From Halodesulfovibrio sp. MK-HDV (GTDB taxonomy: Bacteria > Desulfobacterota > Desulfovibrionia > Desulfovibrionales > Desulfovibrionaceae), in the NCBI RefSeq assembly GCF_009914765.1, contig NZ_WYDS01000011.1:78928-142927 (forward strand): a DNA stretch of 64,000 nucleotides, given 5' to 3'. The translations under genes and the position numbers were made by a program. Below the pieces are notes generated by a model that did not search any database, was not told the DNA's origin, and saw only the letters and a list, made by a program, of their open reading frames with translations. Positions 1 to 9,851 of this stretch are shown one piece after another; the first letter of the stretch is position 1; the number at the start of each line of letters is the position of its first letter.

Positions 1-429
1 ACCGCGTTGGAAAATGTCACCCTGCCTATGACCTTTGCAGGCGTGCATAGTGATGCCGCAACAGAGAAGGGACTAGAACTGCTTGACCTTGTAGGACTTG
101 GTTCACGCCATCAGCACAAGCCTCTGGAATTATCCGGTGGCCAGCAGCAGCGTGTCGCCATTGCACGTTCCTTCGCGAATGATCCTGCCATTATTCTTGC
201 GGATGAACCTACAGGCAACCTCGACCAGCGCACCGGTGAAGAAGTCATCGAACTGCTGCGAACTCTGTGCAGAGAACGCGGGGTAACCATCATTACCGCT
301 ACACACGATTACAAAATGATCAATGTTTCTGACCGAGTTGTATGGGTCAAAGACGGACGTGTTGATAGAATAGAACACCGCGACGAACTGAATGTTTCTC
401 TTGGAACAATCGGAGAGAAGGAGCGCTAA
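1..429 (+). CDS. ABC transporter ATP-binding protein, 3' part (LolD/MacB type)
   Basis: The gene enters from the left edge; the first codon of the window is already in frame, so the start and the Walker A motif lie outside. The visible 142 residues hold the signature [13 protein letters not shown], a Walker B segment (ILADEP), the D-loop (TGNLDQRT) and the H-loop histidine (ATHD). The TGNLD sequence and short C-terminus are typical of LolD/MacB/FtsE-type ATPases that pair with FtsX-like permeases. The stop overlaps the ATG of the permease gene (TAATG), so the two are translationally coupled. It probably powers that permease. The substrate cannot be told from sequence. Confidence 0.9.
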   Translation, partial: TALENVTLPMTFAGVHSDAATEKGLELLDLVGLGSRHQHKPLELSGGQQQRVAIARSFANDPAIILADEPTGNLDQRTGEEVIELLRTLCRERGVTIITATHDYKMINVSDRVVWVKDGRVDRIEHRDELNVSLGTIGEKER

Positions 430-1004
430 TGAACTCCATCTTCGCCATACCGGCTCGCAAGGTCTTATCCTCGTTATGCATAGCTATGCTTTTTGCATCT
501 TGTTTTGTGTTCTGCTTCACCGTTCAAGACAGCTTTGCTAAAAAAAGTTCAGACAGTGCCAAACAGTTTAGAAAGACAACCTACGCTCTTTCTTTACTCC
601 ATGACAGATTCACAGGATCGCAAGGAGTAAAAGAGGCTGCACGCTTTATCCATGACCATTTTAAAGCAGATTTTTCGAATCACAAGTCTGTCAAAACTGG
701 CATTCAATCCTTTCTTCTCCCTGTTACACATTTCAAAATTGGCACTCTTAAACGAGCTGGTATCATAAACCAGCAACCAGTAATGCTTCCGCCTTTGCGC
801 CTGAATGCTGTCACTCCGCCAACCACGACAAAGGAAGGTATAACAGGCCACATTATTTACGTTAAGAACGGTGACCTTGTTGAGTTCAATGGCAAGGACG
901 TACAAGGTGCCATTGTCATAATGAATCTGGCATCAGGGAAGAACTGGGTCAACGCTGCACAACTTGGCGCATCAGCCTTATCTACGTTGATGACGGGCAT
1001 ATGA
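429..1004 (+). CDS. N-terminal fragment of a frameshifted M28-like/FtsX permease
   Basis: This encodes 191 residues: a signal peptide or first membrane anchor (about residues 12-37), then a region resembling the N-terminal and protease-associated parts of M28 peptidase-like ectodomains. The reading frame ends at a TGA at 1002-1004. The sequence that should follow SAL at 972-980 (IYVDDGHM, as in related protease-associated domains) is encoded in the next frame from 980. One missing base around 978-980 would explain this, so the fragment and the 1001-5404 frame are almost certainly one gene. Either the gene is mutated here or the base is a sequencing error. No slippery heptamer is visible, so programmed frameshifting is unlikely. 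Confidence 0.7.
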   Translation: MNSIFAIPARKVLSSLCIAMLFASCFVFCFTVQDSFAKKSSDSAKQFRKTTYALSLLHDRFTGSQGVKEAARFIHDHFKADFSNHKSVKTGIQSFLLPVTHFKIGTLKRAGIINQQPVMLPPLRLNAVTPPTTTKEGITGHIIYVKNGDLVEFNGKDVQGAIVIMNLASGKNWVNAAQLGASALSTLMTGI

Positions 1005-4000
1005 CACCACCAACAAAAGCTCTTTTTAATGACAAATTTGAGCTCACACCTATCGACTTTCCCCGCTTCTGGATTTCACATCAAAAAGCGGTAGAACTTT
1101 TTGGCGATCTCGACGCGCTCTATGATCAAACCATGGCGCAAAATCAAGAAATCAAAGTGACTGTCTCTGCCAATGTCCAATGGGTTCAGGCAGAAGGTGA
1201 AAACGTATGGGCTTTTATTCCCGGAACAGGGGAAGACGCTGATAAAGACTATATGCTCGTTGAGGCATTCTACGACACAGGCGCTTTCGTTCCAGAACAC
1301 GCCCCGGGAGCAGATGAATCAACTTCCATCGCCACGCTCCTGTCCATTGCTGAACGTCTTGGCGACAATCCGCCTAAAGAATCTGTTCTGTTGCTTGCCA
1401 CATCCGGACACTCCCAGAGTAATGCCGGAATGCGCTCTTTTGCGTCGCTATTAGCACAATCACTGGGCAACATAAAAAAACTATCCACAGGTCTTGCACA
1501 AAAAGCTTCTGACACACGAGACACCATTGCAATTCTCAACAATCCAAATCTGCTGGATACGCCGCAATCACTATCCACTTATTCTCCAAGAGAATGTGAG
1601 TTGCTCCGGCTTGCACTCGACTCCGTATCCAAAACACAAGCAGACATGTACACACGGGAAGTTTCACAACTGCGCCTTGCCGCAACCGGCTCAGAGGAAG
1701 ACAACAGCCGTATTAAAGAACTCGCAGCAAAACGGCTGGAGCTTCGTAATCTCCTCTGGTTAAGCTCCAAACAGCAAGCAACGCGCCCTATTCCACCAGA
1801 AGAACTTACAATATTACGCAGTCTATTGTCGCTTGCCACTGCAGAACAGCAGGAACGGTTCGCCGACCTCGTCATTCGTTTACGCAGTGCAGAAAGCAAA
1901 CGGCTTTTAAAAGAAGCAATTGGCGAACGCACATTACAAGCAGGTTTCGGGCTCTATCTTTCTACCCACAGTTCTGGTGTTGGGGGATTTACCCGAGGCT
2001 ACTTATATGAATTAAAAGCGAGCATTAATCGCACATCGTTCTTCGGACCATTATCGGAAATGGTAACGGAACATGCCAAAAAATTACCGAACTATGACGA
2101 ACTATGGCAGGATTCACTACACCCGACTCCGACAACGCCATGGCAAAGTTATCTTCCAGACAATCCGAAGTTCAGTAGCGAAGTTTTAGCTATTGCCGGT
2201 TTCCCGATGATCAGTCTTGCGTCTCTGCACGATTTCCGTCCGTTGTGGGGAACTCCGTACGATGTTCTGGAAGCCACAGATCAAGAATACGCACTGATTC
2301 AAAATGAATTTATTACGTCACTCATTACAACAATAGCAAACAACCCCCTGCCTGTTATTGATCGAGGCAGAAACGGCTCTGCCACACTGGGCGGAAGCGT
2401 AAACTTACAGCGTCAGGGTGAACCGTTTCCAGATAAACCTGCGGTGGGTACGCTTGTTCTTGCCTATCAAGGACCTACCCGTTTTTACTCCATGGTTAAT
2501 ACAGATGGCAGCTTTGATCTTCCGGGACTTGCAACATCCCAGTTCACTGTGCACAAAGCTGTCATTGAAGCCTATAAAATAAATCCTGAGACCGGCCTTG
2601 CCGTATGGGCAGTGGATAAACCGACTACCGGCAAAAGCAACTATCGTGTAAAAATGCGCCGCAATAACATGGGGACACAGCTCACCATGTTTGACTGTGC
2701 GCAAACTACGCTATTTAACCTGCTTGATGCTCGAACACTTGCGTATCTGTACCGAACAGAGATTATTGATGCGCGGACTGAAACCAGCCCGTTACGTTTC
2801 TGGTATTCTCGTCTGGATACACGCAGTTCAACACTGGGGACATTCTTCCTTGAACCGGAAGTACCCTTCAAGCTCACACTTTCGGACACCGTTCTCGGTA
2901 AAAAAGTTCTTCTGTTAAATAACACTCCAGAAGATCCGCTGGGTAAGGGATACCTCATCAGCGAGTGGCCTGTTATTCCGTTTACTGAATACCATGCAGC
3001 AAAAGACATGTGGACGCTGCTCATTCCACGCATTGCAAATCTGGAAAGCAAAGGTATTCACAACGAGCGTATATCCAGTCTCTACAGCCAGGCACAACTG
3101 CTTTTAAAGCAGGCAGATGAATACTATACGCAAAAAGACTGGGTCGGTTTGCTTAACACATCCCGCGCATCACTTGCGACAGCTTCGCTTGTGTACAACG
3201 ATATTGAAGGAACCCAGCGAGACGTTCTCTCCGGCGTGCTCTTCTACATTGCGCTGTTTGTACCGTTTGCCTACTGCCTTGAACGACTGCTCTTCGGGTA
3301 TGCTTCCATCTATAAACGAATTCTTGCATTCCTCGGACTGCTCACAGCCACAATCCTTGTGGTCTATTTTGTACACCCTGCATTCCAACTTACATACAGC
3401 CCGCTCATTGTAATTCTAGCATTTTTCATCATTGGGCTTTCGTTCCTTGTGTCGATGATCATATTCCTCCGCTTTGAGCGAGAGATTAAGAATTTTCAGG
3501 AGCAATCGCACAATATACGAGTTTCTGAAGCGAATAAAAGTGCGACCTTTACTGCTGCGATGGCTATCGGAGTGAGTAACTTACGCCGCAGACCGTTGCG
3601 TACTGCGTTAACTATTGCAACGCTTACCATTCTGACATTTACCATTATGAACTTTACCTCTACCAAAAGCATCCGTACTGCCGGATGGGTAGAGTTCAGC
3701 AACTCTGCTCCATATTACGGATTACTGCTAAAGAACCCGAACTGGCGTGATATGCCGGTAGAAACACTGCAAATCACCACAGATTTGTTTGGAGCTGAGG
3801 GAATATTATCCCCGCGTGTATGGCTTGAAATCCAAGACAAAACACGCGCCCCGTTCCTGCCTGTGGAATATAACGGCAAGGAATCAGTAGCACGTGCACT
3901 CATCGGGCTTGCTCCTTCTGAAACAGAGATGAGTACGATAAGTAAGCATCTTATCTCCGGGTCATGGTTTGAGGAAAGTGATCAGCACGCCATTATTCTT

Positions 4001-5404
4001 CCTGAAGAAATTGCGACCCAGCTTGGCATAACCTACATCGGTGCAATTGCTCCTGAAGTTCTCTTTTGGGGGATACCTTACACCGTACGTGGCATCATAA
4101 AGAACAAAGCACTGGCCGAAAGTAAAGATCTTGATGGCGAGCCAATCACGCCGATCATTTACCCTAACATTGCCGCTTCCGACCTAAGTGATACTGAGGC
4201 TGAAGCACTCAATCGAGGGGAAGACCTCTTACGTTACGAAAGCCGGTACGAACATATAAGTGGCGCACGCACCGTTATTATTCCTGCACGAACACTTTTA
4301 TCCGAAGGCGGCTCACTTAAAGCTGTCGCCATTAAAACAGGGAAAGATAAACCGGACGATGTAAACCATGGTCTGCTAAATCTCGGCTACCGCTTCGGTA
4401 TGCTTATATTCAGCGGCACCACTTCTGGTACATATCTGTACTATGCCTCTAATTTTATCAGCTACAGTGGTCTTTCCACTATCCTGATTCCTATTGGCAT
4501 TGCTGTACTGATTGTTCTGAACACTATGATCGGTTCAGTGTATGAACGCCGCGGTGAAATCGGCGTTTACACATCTGTCGGACTGGCACCGTCCCACGTG
4601 GCTTTCCTCTTTGTCGCAGAATCTCTAGCCTTTGCGGTCATCAGCGCAGTGTTCGGTTATCTCATAGCGCAAACGGTGTCCGGCTTTATGTCCGGCACGG
4701 AGCTGTGGGCTGGCATGACTGCTAACTATTCCTCCACTGCCGGTGTTATGGCTATGTTGCTCATCATAATTGTTGTGCTCATATCCTCCATCTACCCTTC
4801 CAGAATTGCGTCAGAAATTGCCATTCCGGATGTCACACGAGCATGGAAACTGCCAAAACCGGAAGGCGATGTTATGCGCATCGAATTGCCATTCCTTGTA
4901 AGAAGCTCTGAACAGGCCTTCGCCGGAGGCTTCCTGTACGAGTACTACCATGGACACGCGGACATATCGCATGGGGACTTCTCAACTGAAGACATCACAT
5001 GCTCTTTCCTGCCGCCCGATGATCTTGTTGAAAAAGGACTCATACCAGACGCAGTACAGCAGGATGCCGCAGGTGACGCATGTCTTACTTTCGATTTTAA
5101 AACGTGGCTTGCCCCGTTTGACTTTGGTGTACGCCAAAATGTGCAGCTTATCATGTGTCCTTCTGAATCGCATCACGGTTTCAAAGAAATTCATGTAATC
5201 CTGACCCGCGAAGCAGGAGAAAAACGCGTCTGGCAAAATCTGAATAAGCCATTCCTGCATGGTCTGCGGAAACAACTTCTTGTATGGCGTTCTATCGAAA
5301 AAGGCTCACGCAAAAGCTATGAAGATGACTTTAAAACTGCCTTTGCTGAAACAGGAAAAGAGATTCCGCATACAGCGATGGAGACCAAAGGAGACAGCGC
5401 ATGA
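1001..5404 (+). CDS. ABC transporter permease, FtsX-like, with degenerate M28 peptidase-like ectodomain (main fragment)
   Basis: This is the large remainder of the gene that begins at 429; the ATG at 1001 is only the first available start after the frameshift, and coding sense extends back to 980. About the first 150 residues resemble the M28 zinc-peptidase core, but the expected metal ligands are altered: AFYDT stands where AHYDS is usual, and GHSQS where a GEE motif is usual. A long extracytoplasmic region follows, then three membrane segments (about residues 740-830). Next come a MacB-like ectodomain after a fourth segment, and the FtsX domain with YERRGEIGVYTSVGLAP and three more segments (about 1150-1280). 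A soluble tail of about 180 residues ends the protein. It is coupled to the ATPase before it and overlaps the next gene by ATGA. Function is inferred as a mechanotransducing or export ABC system; substrate unknown. Confidence 0.8.
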   Translation: MTPPTKALFNDKFELTPIDFPRFWISHQKAVELFGDLDALYDQTMAQNQEIKVTVSANVQWVQAEGENVWAFIPGTGEDADKDYMLVEAFYDTGAFVPEHAPGADESTSIATLLSIAERLGDNPPKESVLLLATSGHSQSNAGMRSFASLLAQSLGNIKKLSTGLAQKASDTRDTIAILNNPNLLDTPQSLSTYSPRECELLRLALDSVSKTQADMYTREVSQLRLAATGSEEDNSRIKELAAKRLELRNLLWLSSKQQATRPIPPEELTILRSLLSLATAEQQERFADLVIRLRSAESKRLLKEAIGERTLQAGFGLYLSTHSSGVGGFTRGYLYELKASINRTSFFGPLSEMVTEHAKKLPNYDELWQDSLHPTPTTPWQSYLPDNPKFSSEVLAIAGFPMISLASLHDFRPLWGTPYDVLEATDQEYALIQNEFITSLITTIANNPLPVIDRGRNGSATLGGSVNLQRQGEPFPDKPAVGTLVLAYQGPTRFYSMVNTDGSFDLPGLATSQFTVHKAVIEAYKINPETGLAVWAVDKPTTGKSNYRVKMRRNNMGTQLTMFDCAQTTLFNLLDARTLAYLYRTEIIDARTETSPLRFWYSRLDTRSSTLGTFFLEPEVPFKLTLSDTVLGKKVLLLNNTPEDPLGKGYLISEWPVIPFTEYHAAKDMWTLLIPRIANLESKGIHNERISSLYSQAQLLLKQADEYYTQKDWVGLLNTSRASLATASLVYNDIEGTQRDVLSGVLFYIALFVPFAYCLERLLFGYASIYKRILAFLGLLTATILVVYFVHPAFQLTYSPLIVILAFFIIGLSFLVSMIIFLRFEREIKNFQEQSHNIRVSEANKSATFTAAMAIGVSNLRRRPLRTALTIATLTILTFTIMNFTSTKSIRTAGWVEFSNSAPYYGLLLKNPNWRDMPVETLQITTDLFGAEGILSPRVWLEIQDKTRAPFLPVEYNGKESVARALIGLAPSETEMSTISKHLISGSWFEESDQHAIILPEEIATQLGITYIGAIAPEVLFWGIPYTVRGIIKNKALAESKDLDGEPITPIIYPNIAASDLSDTEAEALNRGEDLLRYESRYEHISGARTVIIPARTLLSEGGSLKAVAIKTGKDKPDDVNHGLLNLGYRFGMLIFSGTTSGTYLYYASNFISYSGLSTILIPIGIAVLIVLNTMIGSVYERRGEIGVYTSVGLAPSHVAFLFVAESLAFAVISAVFGYLIAQTVSGFMSGTELWAGMTANYSSTAGVMAMLLIIIVVLISSIYPSRIASEIAIPDVTRAWKLPKPEGDVMRIELPFLVRSSEQAFAGGFLYEYYHGHADISHGDFSTEDITCSFLPPDDLVEKGLIPDAVQQDAAGDACLTFDFKTWLAPFDFGVRQNVQLIMCPSESHHGFKEIHVILTREAGEKRVWQNLNKPFLHGLRKQLLVWRSIEKGSRKSYEDDFKTAFAETGKEIPHTAMETKGDSA

Positions 5405-7377
5405 ATACATTACGACTCCCCGCTCTAGCCTTTGCCATTCTTCTCGGCATACTCATGTGCGCAGCAGGGCCATTCAATACCGCATGGCTTGGCGGTACAC
5501 CGCTTGGTGGTGGACATTTTCCACTTGCACCGTTTTTCATCTCATTCTTTTTATTTATTGGCACAGCAATTATTGCCACATCAACAAACACAAAACCTAT
5601 ACTGAATGGTACTGAGCAACTTGTCACATGGCTCTTTATGGTCATCGGTATAGGTATCGGATATTCCGGACTGGCAGAATCATTCTTCCTTAATATTACT
5701 GCACCGGTTTATTACCAGACTGGTGGATACGGCTGGGTAAAAACACTCACTCCTTACCTTCCAGACTCATGGTATATGAACGACCCTTCCGTGGTGAAAC
5801 CGTTGTACGAAGGATTCATCGGCGGACGGAACATGAGCCTCCTGCAAGTTGTTCAACAGATCCCTTGGGTAGCGTGGACAGGTGTTCTTACATTGTGGGG
5901 ACTATTCATCATGATGGCGTACCTCACCATGCTTTGCCTCGTTAACCTGTTCGGCAGACAATGGGTAGAAAACGAACGCGTCAACTTTCCTCTCCTGCGC
6001 GTGCCGCAGTTTTTGAGCGATGCTTTGGACTCCGGTACAATGCGGGAATTTCTGACCAATAAATTCCTGCTCTGGGGCATTGGTATTCCAGTATTTATTC
6101 ACATGATTAATGGGCTGAGCTACCATTATCCGTCCATTCCTCAACTGCCAATGATCGTACTTGCCGGACAATATTTCCCGAAATATGGGCTCTTTTCCGG
6201 TTTCAACAAGCTGCAACTGTTCCTTGTTCCGGCATACATCGGCTTTGCCTTCCTCGCCACACGGCAAATCGCGTTCAGTTTCTGGTTCTTCTATATCTTC
6301 GGTGCTCTTTTTATGGGTATCCTGTATGTACTGGGATTCAATGTTCCTCAATCTGCCATGGGCATTAACTTCGGACCAAACCTTGCGCGCCCGGCAGAAG
6401 CTATGGTCATGGGCTCTACCCTGATTTTCTTTTTGTTTATTCTCTGGCTCGCACGTGAGCACCTCGTTAATGTTTTTAAATCAGGCTTACGAAATACAGA
6501 TGTTCATCAAGGCGAAATTATACCTGCAGCATGGTCTTTATGGGGCGCAGTTGCCGGTATCGCAGCCATGATGGTTTGGTGCCGATGGTTCGGTATGTCC
6601 ATTGGTGGTTCCGTGGTAATGCCTGTCATCTTCTTTGTAATCTTACTGGTTATTTCCCGCGTCATCACTCAAGGCGGGCTGCCACAGTTTATGCTTACTG
6701 CTGCACCTTCCGACGGTGTTACCGGTATACTTGGAACCCGCTTCCTTGGCGTAGCTGGTATTGCCCTTACGGCTGTGATGCAAAAAATGATGTTCCTTGA
6801 TGTTCAAGAATCCCTCATGCCGAACCTTGTGCACGGCAACAAGATTTCCGAAAACACAAAAAGTAAACGGCGCTTCTTCCTTGCGCTGACAATTCTTCTC
6901 GCCCTGTGCGTCTGCACCGCATTCTGCTCCATGCTCATTCTTGGATACAAAACAGGACTGCGTGATCTTCAACTCGAAGTTCAATCACAGTCCATATTAT
7001 CCATCTATGAAAATGCAGGCAGATTAATTGATGCACCACTGAGCGCCAACTCGTGGACCACATCTTTCGCTATCATTGGTGCCATATTCATGGGCGTACT
7101 TGTATTTTGCTTCTACAAGTTCCCTTGGTGGCCGCTTCATCCATTAGGTTTTATCGCAGCGTACAGCAAAAGCATGCGCATCCTGTGGGTTTGCTTCTTC
7201 CTCGGGTGGCTCTGCAATTATTTGGTACTGCATTACGGGGGCACAGCTCTCTATCGAAAGATTCAGATGGTATTTGTGGGGCTTGTTATCGGTGACATGC
7301 TTATGGGCGGCGTATGGGCTATCGTGAGTCTCTTCTCTGGAATTGTGTATCCAGTATTTCCGGTACTTGGGGGATAG
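5401..7377 (+). CDS. Polytopic membrane protein, DUF6785/DUF6784-like
   Basis: The 658-residue protein is almost entirely hydrophobic, with about 13-15 predicted membrane segments. It starts with a membrane segment followed by a Gly/Pro-rich stretch (NTAWLGGTPLGGGHFPL). Its overall look recalls the OPT-like DUF6785/DUF6784 proteins, which are poorly characterised. A segment near residue 415 (SRVITQGGLPQFMLTAAP) is the sort of conserved intramembrane motif seen in such transporters. The start overlaps the stop of the permease gene by ATGA, and the next gene begins three bases after this stop, so it belongs to one operon with the ABC genes. Family naming is from memory of composition and motifs; the substrate is unknown. 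Confidence 0.6.
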   Translation: MNTLRLPALAFAILLGILMCAAGPFNTAWLGGTPLGGGHFPLAPFFISFFLFIGTAIIATSTNTKPILNGTEQLVTWLFMVIGIGIGYSGLAESFFLNITAPVYYQTGGYGWVKTLTPYLPDSWYMNDPSVVKPLYEGFIGGRNMSLLQVVQQIPWVAWTGVLTLWGLFIMMAYLTMLCLVNLFGRQWVENERVNFPLLRVPQFLSDALDSGTMREFLTNKFLLWGIGIPVFIHMINGLSYHYPSIPQLPMIVLAGQYFPKYGLFSGFNKLQLFLVPAYIGFAFLATRQIAFSFWFFYIFGALFMGILYVLGFNVPQSAMGINFGPNLARPAEAMVMGSTLIFFLFILWLAREHLVNVFKSGLRNTDVHQGEIIPAAWSLWGAVAGIAAMMVWCRWFGMSIGGSVVMPVIFFVILLVISRVITQGGLPQFMLTAAPSDGVTGILGTRFLGVAGIALTAVMQKMMFLDVQESLMPNLVHGNKISENTKSKRRFFLALTILLALCVCTAFCSMLILGYKTGLRDLQLEVQSQSILSIYENAGRLIDAPLSANSWTTSFAIIGAIFMGVLVFCFYKFPWWPLHPLGFIAAYSKSMRILWVCFFLGWLCNYLVLHYGGTALYRKIQMVFVGLVIGDMLMGGVWAIVSLFSGIVYPVFPVLGG

Positions 7378-7380
7378 GTC

Positions 7381-9336
7381 ATGTATCAAGATAAAGAATT
7401 ACAAGAATATCGTGATCTACTTCAGCCGCCTACTCAATTTGAAGAAGGCTTTGACTGGAAAACCATAATCGGTGCTGTCTTCATCGGCTTCCTGATGATG
7501 CCGGGCAGCATGTACTTGCAGCTCGTTATCGGGCAAGGAATCGGCCCTGCTGCACGTTGGGTAACCATTATTCTCTTTGCAGAAGTAGCCAAGCGCTCAT
7601 ATACCGAATTAAAACAGCAAGAAGTTTTTCTCCTGTTTTACATGGCAGGTGCTGCGCTTGCATCGCCATTTTCCGGTCTTTTATGGAGCCAGTATCTTGT
7701 CCAGTCGGACGCGGCCAAGATGCTGGGACTTACAGAATTTATTCCAACGTGGATTGCGCCACAACCCGGCTCAGAAGCACTGGCGGACAGAACATTTTTC
7801 CATCAGGATTGGCTCATTCCAATTTTGCTTCTAGCGGGCGCGCAGCTTGTTCAGCGTATTGACCATTTTGGTCTGGGCTACGCTCTCTTCCGTCTTACAT
7901 CTGATGTGGAAAAACTGCCGTTCCCAATGGCACCGGTTGGTGCATTAGGTACCATGGCTTTAGCAGAATCTACTGAAGACCGTAAATCCGGCTGGAAATG
8001 GAGAGTGTTCTCCATAGGCGGGGTAATCGGACTTCTCTTCGGCTTTTTCTATATACTACTTCCGGCGCTTTCCGGCTTACTTTTTGAAGAACCCATACGG
8101 CTGATCCCGATACCGTGGATTGAGCTGACACGACATACAGAGTCGATTCTTCCTGCGGTTGCTACCGGCTTCCAGTTTGACCTGACGCTCGTTTTTGTTG
8201 GTATGGTTCTTCCGTTCTGGGCAGTCATCGGTGGGCTTGTAGGTCTGCTTGTAACCATTGCCGCAAACCCTTTCCTCTTCGATGCTGGAATTCTTCATCG
8301 TTGGAAACCGGGAATGGAAACTGTTGAAACGGTCTTCGCTAACAACTTCGACTTCTACATGTCTTTCGGTATCGGCCTTGGTCTTGCCATTGCGATTATC
8401 GGTATCTGGCAGGTTATCCGTTCTTTCAGCTCAAAAAGCGGAAAACTGGACTTTTCAAAACTCTTCAAGCCACCTCCTGGACGTGGTGATATTAACTTCT
8501 GGCTTTCAATCGGCATCTATTTCTTCTCAACCATGACCTACATACTCATTTGCCACTGGCTTGTTCCAAGTTTCCCTTGGATTTTCTTTCTCATTTACGG
8601 CTTCATCTATACACCGATTGCATCATACATCAGCGCCCGTATGGAAGGTATTGTCGGACAGTTTGTTTCCCTGCCGTTTGTACGTGAGGCAAGCTTCATC
8701 GCTGGAGCTAAATATTTTGGCTACAACGGGATAGAAATTTGGTACGCCCCGATTCCTTTGCATAACTATGGTGAAGCAACCGTTCAGTTCCGTGAAATCG
8801 AGCTTACCGGTACAAACTTGCGCGGCATTATTAAAGCTGAGTTTGTAGTGTTCCCAATTGTTATTATTGCCTCGCTCATCTTCTCCCAGTTCCTCTGGAG
8901 ACTGGCACCGATACCTTCGGCAAGTTATCCATATGCCCAAAAGATTTGGCATTTGCAGGCACTGAACTCTCTTCTCCTGCAATCATCAACGCTTGAAGGT
9001 AACTCGCTATTCTATCAGGCTCTCAGCTACGCCTATGTTGGCTCCGGTGTCGGACTCGGGATCATTTTGTACGCGTTCCTATCCGTATTCGGGCTCCCCA
9101 TAATGCTTATTTATGGAGTTGTGCGCGGACTTGGGCAATCTACCCCGCACGGCATTATTCTAGAAGTAGTCGGCGCGTTGCTAGGACGCTATTTCTTCCT
9201 AAAAAAATACGGAAAAAAATGGAGGCACTACGCACCAGTTCTACTTGCTGGATTCTCCTGCGGCATGGGGCTCACCGGCATGCTTGCCATGGGTTGCACA
9301 TTGATTCTGAAGTCCCTAAGCCAACTTGCGTACTAA
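7381..9336 (+). CDS. OPT-like polytopic membrane transporter
   Basis: The 651-residue protein begins with a short charged cytoplasmic stretch (about residues 1-25) followed by about 14 hydrophobic segments. The pattern resembles oligopeptide-transporter (OPT) family proteins and is distantly like its upstream neighbour, which suggests the two may form a heteromer. Conserved-looking loops include LPFPMAPVGALGTMALAES near residue 178 and a loop near residue 430 (YISARMEGIVGQF). It starts three bases after the preceding stop and is followed by a strong terminator, so it closes the four-gene operon. Whether it moves peptides, lipids or metal chelates cannot be read from the sequence. Confidence 0.6.
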   Translation: MYQDKELQEYRDLLQPPTQFEEGFDWKTIIGAVFIGFLMMPGSMYLQLVIGQGIGPAARWVTIILFAEVAKRSYTELKQQEVFLLFYMAGAALASPFSGLLWSQYLVQSDAAKMLGLTEFIPTWIAPQPGSEALADRTFFHQDWLIPILLLAGAQLVQRIDHFGLGYALFRLTSDVEKLPFPMAPVGALGTMALAESTEDRKSGWKWRVFSIGGVIGLLFGFFYILLPALSGLLFEEPIRLIPIPWIELTRHTESILPAVATGFQFDLTLVFVGMVLPFWAVIGGLVGLLVTIAANPFLFDAGILHRWKPGMETVETVFANNFDFYMSFGIGLGLAIAIIGIWQVIRSFSSKSGKLDFSKLFKPPPGRGDINFWLSIGIYFFSTMTYILICHWLVPSFPWIFFLIYGFIYTPIASYISARMEGIVGQFVSLPFVREASFIAGAKYFGYNGIEIWYAPIPLHNYGEATVQFREIELTGTNLRGIIKAEFVVFPIVIIASLIFSQFLWRLAPIPSASYPYAQKIWHLQALNSLLLQSSTLEGNSLFYQALSYAYVGSGVGLGIILYAFLSVFGLPIMLIYGVVRGLGQSTPHGIILEVVGALLGRYFFLKKYGKKWRHYAPVLLAGFSCGMGLTGMLAMGCTLILKSLSQLAY

Positions 9337-9410
9337 GGGGAGATTTCATTTGTAACCTCCCCGCACATTCTAGAATCACAACTTGCTAATCTGACACCAT
9401 AAAAAACAAA

Positions 9411-9447
9411 AAACCGGAAAATCGACACACGATTTTCCGGTTTATTT
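9411..9447 (+). terminator. Rho-independent terminator after the OPT-like gene
   Basis: A perfect 13-bp inverted repeat (9412-9424 with 9430-9442, 5-base loop ACACA) is followed by TTATTTT. It lies about 75 bases after the stop at 9336. The A-rich left flank could allow weaker function on the other strand, but no gene there needs it. Confidence 0.85.
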
Positions 9448-9464
9448 TGTCTAACGCTCTGTTA

Positions 9465-9495
9465 TTGACAGAGCATAATCAAAACTTACTATAAT
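9465..9495 (+). promoter_or_regulatory. Candidate sigma-70 promoter upstream of fdhE
   Basis: TTGACA at 9465-9470 and TATAAT at 9490-9495 are both perfect consensus hexamers, but their spacing is 19 bases, longer than the ideal 17. It lies just after the terminator and about 350 bases before fdhE, which would leave a long untranslated leader. In the rest of the 9337-9851 gap I see no open gene, no molybdenum-cofactor riboswitch consensus and no clear sigma-54 site. Confidence 0.4.
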
Positions 9496-9851
9496 AGTAT
9501 TATCTACTAACCACCACCTCGCCTCTTTTGTCCACATCCGGTGCATAGTGCTTCCTTCACAGAATGGCATTCATCCTGTAAATACAAGCACTGCAACCAT
9601 GTCGACCCTCAGTTACGTATTCGTTCATCATTTCAATACATAACGTGCGATGTGCTTTTGCTTTAAACAAACAATGTTCATTCTGGTTATTTCTGGTTCT
9701 TTTTAGTTATACAGTGTCGTGCTATTTTTCGTACAAAAATTCACATTGTGTAATACTATGAGCAGGAAATAAAAGCGTTGTTCTCACTCGTAGTCACGAT
9801 ACAGTACGACCTTCCTGAATGTTCAGATATAAATCTTCCTGAGGAGATAGC

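Noticed and set aside
1001..1004. Reading the TGA at 1002-1004 as selenocysteine or as programmed frameshifting
   Set aside because: The continuation is in a different frame, so Sec cannot rescue it, and no slippery sequence or SECIS-like hairpin is evident.
5902..6462. 186-codon minus-strand frame
   Set aside because: Antisense to the membrane protein gene 5401-7377, with composition expected of a shadow frame.
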